DNA from: Panagrolaimus kolymaensis
Taxonomy: Eukaryota; Nematoda; Chromadorea; Rhabditida; Panagrolaimidae
Assembly (NCBI GenBank): GCA_028622995.1
Contig: JAJQJQ010000003.1
Coordinates: forward strand, 9,672,001 to 9,736,000
DNA: 64,000 bases
Reading direction: 5' to 3'
Under the pieces are notes generated by a model. That model did not search any database. It was not told the DNA's origin and saw nothing but the letters and a program-made list of their open reading frames with translations. Each line of letters begins with the position of its first letter. The first letter of the stretch is position 1. Position numbers and translations under genes: made by a program. This document shows, piece by piece, positions 25,201 through 35,293 of the stretch.

Positions 25201-27922
25201 AACTAAACTAACCAATTGCGGCTTTCGATCAATCATCCGTGTAATAGAATGAGGTTGTAAAAGTGGAGGAGTTACATCAACATTAACTTGTTCTCGAGAA
25301 TAAACTTCCATGGGTTCTGTGAAACTTCGATCATAAAAAAGTTCTGCAATTCTTTCATTACAATAATTTATGATTAAATCTTTTAAAGTGGAAATTCTTT
25401 CGGTGGTTGTTTCAGCCCATTGAATACCAAAATTAGCTCCAGGAGTGTCGAGTAAAGTAATGGAATGACTTGAATTTTTATTTAATTTTGTATTTAATAA
25501 AACTACGATGGAATTTACGAGTTCTTGATAGAGAGTTTGAATAAAGGAATCCAAAGCTTCTTGACCATTTTCAACTCGATTAGCCATTCGACTTCGACTA
25601 AAAAATAAAGTAAACATTAGTTAATTATTTTTGCTATAAGACAATTATTTTCGTGGTATGAGAAAAAAATTTCCCTCCAAGAAAACTTATTTTCGCTATG
25701 AAATAATTATATTCACTGTGAAACCAAAAACTTACCTCATAATATTTGGAGTTGTTTGAGTTAATTGTCCATTAAAAACAGCTTTAGATAAATCTTCAAC
25801 CGAAACTCCCAATAAACTTGCAGCAGTTTGAGCATTGGATGTTCGAATGAAGCAAGATCGGGAAGCTACAGTATCCACAGCTTGAGCTTGTTTTAAATGA
25901 AGAATAGCACCAAGAACATCAAAAATGCCATCAATAATAGTTTCGGTAAAATTCAATTGTTTAAAAGCTTCGAAAAGAACATTTAAATTCTAAAAAAAAT
26001 ATCTTAAGCGAAAATAAAAAGAAAAAAACAAACATTGATAGGAATATTTTCTTCATTAAGAAAACTTTGTTTAATAAAATATTTTTCAAATTGTTCATTA
26101 ACACTCGCAAGACCCAATTTTTCTTTAAGATTGGAATCGCCTTCAGTCCATAGATAATCAAAAATATTAAAATAAGTATCATGTTTGGATCTACGGAAGA
26201 GGTGATTGGTTTCCAAAAGGAATGTTTTAATATTGGCCGAACTAAATTTAAATAAATATACTGTAATGGAGTTTTGGATGGAAAAAAAATTTAACGAACC
26301 ATAAAGCGGCAGAAGTATCAAAACCCAAAGAATAAATTCGAATACATTGTGAGGCATTTTTATTTAAAATAGTTCGACAGTTACAAAATGCATCCAAAAT
26401 TGTGTGAGCGGCATTTAACTTTTTAACTAAAAAATTCTTATTTTTTTGTTTCTCCAAAAAAAACTTATAGGTTTGTAATTTGACTTACATGGAAGCGATT
26501 TAGTCCAACCCGCAACTCCACAAAAATATTGTAAAATACTTTTAACTTGTGAAGATTTTCCTGAACCACTAACACCCGTAAAAACTATGGATTGATTTTT
26601 AGCGCCACTTTGAAGATTTCTAAAAACTTCTTGAGCCGTGGAAAAAATATGTGATGGCATTTGATCTCTTCGACAACCTTTAAATAAATCAATTAATGTT
26701 TCATTTGTATATTCTTCTTCCGCGGGTGTCAAAGACACGAGACTCAAAGCTCCGGCATCAGAATAAGTTAAACCACTGCCATTTAATTTTCGCAATAAAT
26801 GAATCGCAGAAGTAAGGTTCACATAAGTCAATTTTGAAATATCATTGTGATTGGTTACGGGATTGGCTCGATCGATGTCGGAACGATCCACGAGCATTTG
26901 AGTATTTGCAACTTTAATCTTTATTTTATTATTTTGTAAATGTTCCTTCACTTGACAAACTGTATATCCTTCAGAATGAATAAGCCAATAACGGGAATCT
27001 TCAGGAATTGTCTATAAACAAATGGGTTCGTTATGTGGGTGTCAAATAAAAAAAAATACACTACTCTGCAAAAATATTTTTGGAGAAACACTTGTCTAGT
27101 TTTCTCAAAGTTGCAAAAAAAATAATATCATAAAATTAGAAAATGTTTTTTAATTTTTTACTTGGTTTTTTGCTTCTTGAGTTTGTAAATTTGCAAAATA
27201 AAAGCTAAAAACAATTTTTTGTTAGATTTTTGACCCAAAATTCTAAGTTTTATTTTTTCGTTATTTCGTGTTTCTTTTTTTGAGATTTATTTTTAATTTA
27301 AAGTTATCGAAAATGTAAACAGCTTTTTAAAGAACATATTAACTTTAATTTTTATACGTATTTTCATTTTTATTTTTCCTTTTTTAAAGTTTGATAATAT
27401 CAAAAAACGAATTTTTTTACTTACATCAAAATCATTTGTCATCATATTATTATTATTATTAGTGCTCAATCTCAAAGCATCTCCTTCATCTCGAATGCCT
27501 CTTCTTGAGCGACCACATAAATGCGCCAATTCGGGAACGGTTCGAACTTTAATCAAAATTTCATTACCACTTTCTTCAATAATTTTTTGTAATTCTTCTC
27601 GACTCAATGAAGCCACAGGAAGTTGATTAACTTCAATGAGTTCATCGCCAGGTAAAACCGAATTTAAAATATCATTTGGCCTTGGTGGGCCAGCTTTAAT
27701 AATTGATGGATCAGCAAAAACTCTCATAAAGTTTCCATCATTTGAAGGATTAGTTCGACGAATGCGAAAACCAAAATCACCAGAAAAATTTTTATGTAAT
27801 TTAATTTCTCTTTCATAAACTTGGACCACCGCCAATGCTGGAAGTTTCAAACCAGCGATATCAAATTTTTTTGGAATTGCAAAGGTAGTTAAATCAGCTG
27901 CTGCTGGTTTTTCTGTGGTCAT
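19281..27922 (-). CDS. Class XVIII-type myosin with N-terminal PDZ domain
   Basis: About 16 exons encode roughly 1,730 residues. Exon 1 (27922-27425) holds a PDZ domain (GDFGFRIRRTNPSNDGNF, LPGDELIEVNQLPVASLSRE). The motor follows, with linker and loop IDRANPVTNHNDISKLTYVN, P-loop GVSGSGKSS near residue 312, LNAAHTILDAFCNCRTILN, LDTPGANFG (switch II area) and a converter region GYPERLPFRDFRRRFQC. A neck with IQ-like helices and a long coiled coil come next, then an acidic non-helical tail ending at 19281. PDZ plus this motor is diagnostic of myosin XVIII, whose motors generally have weak or no ATPase and act as actin tethers. The P-loop differs from the usual GESGAGKT, in keeping with that. 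An apparent frame break near 24726 is a 49-nt intron (24729-24681), not a lesion. An acceptor 9 nt before the ATG implies a 5' leader intron or trans-splicing. Vertebrate-type KE-rich N-terminal sequence is absent or lies further upstream. Confidence 0.88.
21616..21712 (-). other. Probable alternative first coding exon of the myosin XVIII gene (tail-only isoform)
   Basis: Inside the 1.35-kb intron separating the neck from the coiled coil, an ATG at 21712 opens a 97-nt frame, MAKAVREYYYYYRHNNGGSG then GNGFYDLSSSSS, ending at a GT donor (21615). It joins the coiled-coil exon at about 21542 in phase 1, exactly the phase used by the motor-side exon (which ends in CAAG before GTAAAA). Two independent phase-1 donors for one acceptor suggest an internal promoter producing a myosin rod without motor or PDZ. 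It is predicted from sequence only. Confidence 0.5.
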
Positions 27923-30914
27923 GGTTATCACTAAAAAATTTTTAATTCACAAACTTTTAAATCAAACACAAAAAAATTATAATTAGAGAAAAACTTTTTT
28001 TTAAAACAAAATAAAAAAGCGGAAATGGGAATGAATAACAAAAAATAACAAAAATGGTGGTGGTGGTCAAAAAAAAAAACATGCTCCCTCAATAATAATT
28101 TAGGTCGATGGCCCCCAAAAAACCATCGATAAAACAAAAAGAAAAAAGAACAGCAACGAAAAAACTTTCAAAAATGAGAGACAAAAGATAAATCAATATC
28201 TATCTTTCTAGCCTTTCCTATCTATCCCATATGTGTTGTTAATATACGTCCTAAAAAAAAAAAGCAAGGACAAATACGATAATAAAATTAAATAAATTTT
28301 TTATTATTATTGATTTGTTAAAGAAAGGAAAAGAAACTTTTTTGATTTTGTATTTTAAAAAAATATACAAATAAAAAATCATCAAAGAAAAGAGACAAAA
28401 AAATGAAAGGATTTTACGCTTGACCGATAAATAAATAAATAGTTTGGCGATGGTTTTTCACCATCATTTTCAATCGCTTTTGATCTTTTTTTTTAATATA
28501 TTTCTGTGCTGCAATTTTTTTTATTTTAGACCTCCGAAAATATATATAAAAAATCGTTAATCCGATAGTGACTTTTAGTTTCACTCATTCCAAAAATTGT
28601 TTGTAGCGTGATAGAGGCAGAAAAAAGAGAAGTAACTAACTAACTATCTATTTTGTTCTTGACTCAAGAAGGTAAAAAAATTTAAAATTGTTAAGCTTCT
28701 TCTCGAAAAAATGGAATAAACACAATCACAAAGAAACAAAAGCAAAGCAAAACATTCACGGGAAAAGGTAAAAAGAAAAAAATTGGAAGAAAGACGGATC
28801 GATTAATGGTCGACCGCCAAATAACTGTAAAAAAAAAAAAATATAATGGAAAAATGTGAAAGCGGAAAAAAAGAGCTGCCGACGCTGTTGCTTATTTGGT
28901 GATAACGACAAGAAAAAAAATAATAGGGAAAAGACAAAGTAATGCAACAGCAAAGCAAAAAAATGAGAAAGAAAGATTATAGCTTTGCTGGCATTTTTTT
29001 ATGTCTGTGACAAAAAAAATAATAATGGAAAATGAAAATTGGTTCCAATTTATGCTTTCTTTTGCAGTTTGTTTCTTTAATCAGAAAAAAATTTTTTTTA
29101 AAGAATAAACAACCAAATAATAATCATTTATTGACTTAAAAGATTTACACTTTCTCCTCCAAAAAAGAGGGAGAGCCACAAAATTTCCCGCTCATTGTAC
29201 ATTCTTTTATAAATAACAAATAATTCAAATTTTATGTGTTTTTTTTTTCACTTTTAACAAAAAATGTCAATCAAGTCAAAAATAAAAAAAGACATACTAC
29301 TACAACGACAAAAAAAATATTTCGTGACAAACTAATAACAATGATAAAAAACGGTTTTCTTTTAAAATGTAAAGAAAAAAACGTCGAAAAAGAAAAATCT
29401 TTTTAACAACTAACACTAATAACAAAAAATAAAAAAAAAGTAACGCAATCGGTTGTGGTGGTCAGTCAGTCAGTGGCTGAGCTGCTGTTTTTTTTTTATT
29501 TGTCTCATTGGCCAACACCGAAAAAACAAAACAAAAAACAACGATGACTTATTTTTTTTTTGTTGAGGAATCTTTTTTCTGTTATGGCTTTTTTTTCTTC
29601 ATTTATCTCATTGCTCGTTTGGGTCTCCTCCATTTCTCGGCCAAACAAATACATACCTACCAAACGAGGAGGAGAAGGAGAAAAACATAGGAGAGGCAAA
29701 AGAAAAAAAAACTCCTCTCATTTTTTTTAACTTCTTCCATTCTTGTGCGTCGTCTCGTCTCCTCCATCTTATTTTATTCCTTTTCATTCGATTCGATTCA
29801 TTTATTTCCTCTTTGGGCCGAGGTCGATTGGGATTGGTGATGAATGAATGAAGAACGTTTATAGTTACGCAAAAAAAAAGAAAGAAAAATGAGGAAGCAA
29901 TAGTTTTTTTTGTTGTTGTTGAGTAATACTCAATATCAATAAATGAAAGGAAGACCAAAAAAGACGAATAAGATTTTGTTCCTTTTATTATAAAAAACTT
30001 TTCATTAACTTTAGAAAATGCCTTTTTTATTCTGAATAAAATTGCTTTAACCAATTTAAAAAAAGAAAAAACTATCGACAGTAGATTTAAAATAAAGAAA
30101 ATTTGAAAATGTTGCATCATTATTGTTTTTAAACTAGGCGGGTAGCCAGCAATATTTATTGTTTCGAAAATATAATGTTTTTGATTACAGTTTATAATGC
30201 GCAGTTCTTAGTAAAATAAGGTACATACATACAAGCTACTATATTAGCGAAATTTCTGTGCATTTTACTCTTCAAAAGTCGTTAAAACTTATCCTAAAGT
30301 AACCCTAACATTTTCAATAGCATTTTCATCAAATTTCGATTATTTCATGACATTTTCTCATTTCTGATCCTCGGGATCCTTTCAAAATATCACCCGCATG
30401 CTTAAAAACACCTAAAATACAACGTCATTAATCACTGCTTCTATTCTATGTAAATGAAAAGCAAGCTACTATTTTTTGCATTCATTCATGTTTATGCAAA
30501 TTTTTAGAATTGTTTCCTTCCTTTGGTTTTCATTCTTTTGTAACTTTCTCATGAATCGTTTCCGAGCGACGCACTTACAATGAAAATTGTAGAGTAGGAT
30601 AGAGTAGGATAAAATTTATTATTTTAACTTTATTCAACAAAAAAACGAGAAAAGCAAAATTTGGTGCAAAGAAATAAAAGATTTTTTAAACGTAGTTTGT
30701 GCACTTACATCATAAATAACATTTCACCACGTCGAAGCCCATCTAAAGTCGTCGTCCTCCGCCTGCAGGAGTGTTAACAAATTTTCTGATCATGTGACTT
30801 TTTTTGTCTTTTTTTTTGTTATTGATTTACATTTTGGTAAAAAATTTTATTTTCTTTACATTTTAAACAAAATATTTTTTAACATTATCGTTTCAAGTTT
30901 TGCTTTTAGCAATC
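27923..30914. other. Gene-poor divergent spacer upstream of the myosin and ShK-protease genes
   Basis: Three kilobases of homopolymer-rich DNA between head-to-head genes, presumably holding both promoters. Notable points are a CAGT microsatellite (about 29462-29476) beside a CTGAGCTGCTG stretch, CTAA repeats near 28636-28650 and a short GTAGGATAGA duplication near 30594-30610. The longest frame (minus strand, 29608-30120) is Phe/Lys/Ser low-complexity and is not credible as a gene. Confidence 0.55.
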
Positions 30915-33900
30915 ATGTTAAAAATAATTGTAATTTTTTCTTTATTTTATTGCATATCTTCTGTTGTTGGGTCAACATGCTTAGATAAATTAAGTGATTG
31001 TGGATATTGGGCCTCTCATGGAGAATGTCACAACAATACAACTTGGATGAAAACCAATTGTCCTCGATCTTGCCATTATTGTCATCGATGTATTAATACA
31101 GCAAAGCTTGTTAACCATGTTTATGAATGTGATGTATTTAATGAACAAGGTAAGCTTTTATAATAACAAAAAAACCAATGAATTATAGATAATTTAAAAA
31201 ATTGAGGTTTTATTTTATTATGGTTAATTTTTTTAGATCAGCTTTCAGTGGAGCGATTCCATTTTCCCATTAATTCTTACAATGTCAATGAAACCGACCA
31301 TGAACAATATTCAAGAGCAGCAGGTAATGATTTGCTTTCCTATTTAGGCTAATCTTTTTAAAAAGCAGTGTGAGAGACCACCACATCCCGAGGCGAAGTG
31401 TTGTGCTCAGAGGCGAGCCTCCGACTCCACCTTCTTACCTCAGCAATTGTTTTAACTAGTGTTGCGCTACCCGGGTAATTTGGTGAAGGTAGGGTAGACG
31501 AAGGGTAAGAAAGTCAAAGGTAGGGTAATAAGGGTAATTTTCAAAAGGGAAAAAAATAATGAATTCAGAAATTTTATCAGTTTTGTTTACATTATAGCAA
31601 AAATTTGATTTCGGTGGCAAAAACACGCATTTGGTAACGTTTTCGAAGCACTTTATTATATTTCTGGATAAGTTTTGAACCAAAGAATTTTCATATTTTT
31701 CGCAAATTTTTAGATAAAGAGTTAAAAATGTGATTTTTTTTGTTCAAAAGTAAAAAAGGCGAAGGTAGGGTAGAAAGGGTAGTGAAAAATCAAAGGTAGG
31801 TTGGGTAATTTTACCCGAGTAGGTAGGGCACGCAACTCTAGTTTTAACCAAAAAAAAGAAAAAAAAATTTGAACAAATCACTTAAATTTACATTATTTGA
31901 ACATTAAAAACAACTTTTTTTTTTATCAAAATTTTGTCTTCAAAAAGATTATTTATTATTTTTAAGTTATGTTACACTGATCGGAAATTTTCAAGACTTT
32001 GTCAAAAATCATAAATTAATTGATTTTTGTCATATATATTATATTTTAGTAGCTAAAATACCTTTTAAAACTCAAAAAAAAACTAATTTATTCTATATCA
32101 CATAAAGTGTTCAAGAAAAAATCTTGCTTGAGGTTAAAAAATTAAAAAGCGGCACACTGCACGGACAGGACAGGACGAAAAGTTTGGTTCTGGGACGGGA
32201 CACAAAAAATTCTCCCGTTTCTACCATTAGTCTTAATGCAACATATTTAAAAAGGCCGCAAAGATAGGCATTTTTTTCGCTCCCCCTGTAAAATGTAAAC
32301 CCAAACTATGAGAAAAATAAAAGATAGTGCTTTTTTTGCTTATTTACTTGACCTCTTTTAGTAGATGATAATGATGTTCAACTACGTATCCTTTATGGTA
32401 AACGGGCTAATGCAAAATTAATTTCATTTCAAGTTCAGATGATGAACGATAATACACAAGAAGTGAGTTTATAAATTATAAAAAAGTTTTCATTGATGTA
32501 CATCATCCATATGGTATTTCAGATTTGCAGTGGAAATGCCATATATTCTACAGTAATATTGATCGCTGGGCATTGTCTTAAAGGTTTGACATCTTTAATT
32601 CATGTTAGAATTGGTAGTCAATTCTTGAATAAAGGAGGTCGGGTTCATAAGGTCATCCGTAAAGTATTACACCCCAAATTTAATGAAACAAAAATGGCAT
32701 TAAACGAAACAGATCCATATGATGTTGGATTACTCTTACTCGAAAAAGAAGTTAAACTTTCTCAGATTCGTCAAATGGCAACCCGGGAACTAGAAGATGG
32801 TGAAGAAGGAAGCGTTACAGGTAACTTCAAAGTTAATTTTTAAAATACCAGAAAGCATTCTTACAAAACTTCGATTTAAGTTCGGTTTAAGTTAGATTGA
32901 CTACTGACGTGTCAAGAAAAACGTGGATATTATTTTCTGGGGAAATTTTTTTTTCGAATGTTTTTTGGTACGTGACATTATTATTTAATGGTTATGCTAA
33001 ATATTACCATTGAGTTTTTAAAAGGAAATAAATAAAAAAGAAGATTGTAAAATTACTCAGAAATTTTATTGTAATCATTTTTAAATGGTAATTAAAGATT
33101 TATTGGCATACACTGAAAAAATATGTCATTTTTATATTTTGCCGCAGTTTCATTAGGAAGGTTTTCATTATAAAATTGTGGAATATTTTTTGATTTCATC
33201 CTAAGTTTGGGTAGGATTTATCCAAAAAATTTATGCTCGAAAAGTTTTTCACAAATTTTTATAGGCAAGTTTCAATAAAGAAACAAAAATAGTGTCTTTA
33301 ATAGAAAAGTTTCATTTTTTTGTGGATGAGATTTCCAAGAACATAATGATGAAATATTTCTCAACAAATTTTTAGAGAAGAATAGATAAAAAGCTACCAC
33401 TTTGTATCCTTGTTATTTTTCCAACTTTTTTTGTTGTTCAAGTTGAATTTTTAATATACAAAAAAATGTATTATATAACACGTTATTGGCGAATTCCATA
33501 GGGTAAAAACTACACTTACAATGAAGTACTTGATGTCCTCGAATAAAATTCCCTGAGTGTGAGACCACTTGCCATTCGGTTTTATTAGTTTCAGGATTTA
33601 TCGAAAACACTAGTATAATATCAAGAAAATGATTCAGAATATTGGGACTTTTATCCATAGCTTCTTCCATTACAAAACTTCTATGATTATGATCTTATTT
33701 TAATTTTTATAATTATACACGCTTTAGGGTTTGGTTTTTATGATGAGAATCTTCAAGTTTCCCAAGTTTTACTAACAACCAATGTTTCAATCTGGGCACG
33801 TTTTGAAGTTCTATATCCAACCCTTGAAAAAAAAACTTTATTCATTACTCAAGGTGGTCTCCCATTTGATGGCGATAGTGGGTCAGGAGTCATTGTTAAA

Positions 33901-34134
33901 GAAGATGGCAAAGATGTTATTATCGGAATGTATATTGGAAACAAAGAAGATGAAGAAAGAGACAACCGCATTACTCCAATGTATGTTAACTTAAAATTTT
34001 TTAAAGATTTTATTGAAAAGTATAACCCCAAAAATATCAACTCGTAAGTTTGTTTTAATATTCAGCAAAATTGAGTTACAAAACTTTCATATTTTAGAAC
34101 ACCTAAGAAACCAAAACAAGAATTAAAATTCTAA
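30915..34134 (+). CDS. Secreted ShK-domain serine protease (S1 family)
   Basis: Six exons (30915-31149, 31237-31323, 32362-32462, 32523-32820, 33728-34043, 34098-34134) splice in perfect phase into 357 residues. A signal peptide (MLKIIVIFSLFYCISSVVGS) precedes a six-cysteine ShK-type module (TCLDKLSDCGYWASHGEC, NCPRSCHYC). A chymotrypsin-fold domain then begins at RILYGKRA, in place of the usual RIVGG activation site. The catalytic triad is visible: His in LIAGHCL, Asp in DPYDVGLLLLE and Ser in GDSGSGV. The Cys around the active His (CSGNAIY...GHC) is kept, but the loop before the catalytic Ser reads GGLPFDGDSG, lacking the Asp189-type residue and the usual Cys191, so trypsin specificity is not expected. 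It is extracellular, perhaps cuticle- or gland-secreted. Two introns have been enlarged by insertions, one carrying a hAT MITE. A leader acceptor lies 6 nt before the ATG. Confidence 0.85.
31457..31840. mobile_element. hAT-type MITE with perfect 8-bp target-site duplication
   Basis: A 384-bp non-coding element in the second intron of the ShK protease is flanked on both sides by GTTTTAAC (31449-31456 and 31841-31848). Its ends are TAGTGTTGCG and, inverted, TAGAGTTGCG, followed by CCCGGGTAA / CTCGGGTAA segments. A TAGNGTTGC terminus and an 8-bp duplication are the hallmarks of hAT transposons. The interior consists of degenerate GGTAGGGTAG repeats near both ends and AT-rich DNA between, with no transposase. 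It was presumably mobilised by an autonomous hAT element elsewhere. Confidence 0.85.
32147..32290. repeat. GC-rich repeat-like fragment, possible truncated transposon end
   Basis: Within the same protease intron a stretch with much higher GC than its surroundings contains GCGGCACACTGCACGG, tandem GGACAGGACAGGAC and GGGACGGGACAC. These look like a terminal repeat of a foreign element. I find no matching inverted end downstream, so it would be a solo or truncated terminus. Confidence 0.3.
33520..33670 (-). pseudogene. Orphan coding-like exon nested in a protease intron
   Basis: On the strand opposite to the protease, an ATG at 33670 opens a frame of well-mixed composition (MEEAMDKSPNILNHFLDIIL, PETNKTEWQVVSHSGNF, IRGHQVLH) that ends at a good GTAAGT donor at 33519. 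No continuing exon with similar composition is visible in the next 400 bp on that strand. It is most likely a relic carried in by an insertion, or less likely the start of a small nested gene. Confidence 0.3.
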
Positions 34135-35293
34135 TAATTATCGTAGCCTCCAGCTTTATAATAGCGGTGTTATTACATTTCGTGCTATTTAAATCATCTT
34201 TTCGTTTATTATTACATTGATCAAACTTTTCGCATCTTAAAAAACAAGTTTGTAAAGTTTCTGCTATCATTGTCTCTCTTCAATGTTCTTTTTCTTTGAA
34301 ACCCAAAAATGGACTAAAAATAATTTATCCGTCATTTAATACTACTTTAACCCAATAAATATGTAAAAACATAAATAAACGTGTGTTTGTAAGTAAATAC
34401 AAAAAAAAAACATTATCAAACGATTTTTTTCAAGGCTACCCGTATTCAAATTGAAAAAGCTTTTCTGTTTTAGAAATTTAAGAAAAGCTATGTAAAAAAA
34501 TGAATCAATGGGTTATTAAATTTCTTTAAACTAATTTGCATCACCGTATAATTATATTAAACAAACTATTGTGTTTTATCCATATTGTACGGATCTCAGA
34601 ATTTTTCAGCTAACAAGCATAAGACAACAAACTCACAGGCTTTCTACACGATAATTTTTAAAACTTTGTGCTTTATATTAGGAACAAAGTGTTATATTTC
34701 TTGTGAAGTTTTAGTTACTTGAGAGCTCTTAAAATTATTATAATAAACTATATGTAAAATAAAAACAGAGAAAAACTTTTTTAAAAATTGAAAAAATTTA
34801 TAAGTTCTGTAAATAATTAACAAAAAATATGAAGAAGCATAAAGAAAATAAAACAAGATAAAGTCATTTAAAAATTTAAAATTTATATTTAGTATGAAAA
34901 AAATAAGCATAAATAAAAGATGTAACCGGGGTTCTAAAAAATACTATCGAAAACAGTTTGATTTCAAAAAATAACCGTAAGCCAAAAATATTTGAAAGAT
35001 GATGAATAACATAAAACTACAGATCAAAAAGCAGTACTATAAAAGTTAGGTAACACACAAGCTCATAATATGATTTGAAAAAAGATATAAATTAAAGAAA
35101 ATATGTTGACAAATAAAATGATAATAAATCTTATTTCAAAGCTAACTAGAATGAAGGATGAAAGAAGAAAAATTAAAAAAACAAATTCAAAAATTTTAAA
35201 AATTTTGTAAACATCGAACAAGAGATGGCTGGAGACGGATTTTCGAGGCCAAGGCCTAATCGAGCGGCACAATACATACTTTCAAAACGCAAT
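34135..35293. other. Convergent spacer with a short GC-rich island
   Basis: AT-rich DNA between the 3' ends of the protease and the GH18-like gene. Near 35222-35275 lies an unusually GC-rich stretch containing GAGGCCAAGGCCTAATCGAG, out of character with the flanks. It lies just past the GH18 gene's stop codon and could be a repeat fragment or a structured 3' UTR element. Confidence 0.5.

Noticed and set aside
29608..30120. 170-residue open frame on the minus strand
   Set aside because: Composition is Phe/Lys/Ser/Ile low-complexity from poly-A/T tracts, with no domain, no splice context and no start consensus.
31372..31440. GC-rich hairpin-prone stretch considered as a tRNA or small RNA gene
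   Set aside because: There is no T-loop GGTTCGAATCC-like box, no matching acceptor stem and no terminator; more likely a repeat fragment.
33120..33410. Possible inverted-repeat element starting CACTGAAAAAATATG in the protease intron
   Set aside because: I found no matching inverted end or target-site duplication, so there is no support for an element.
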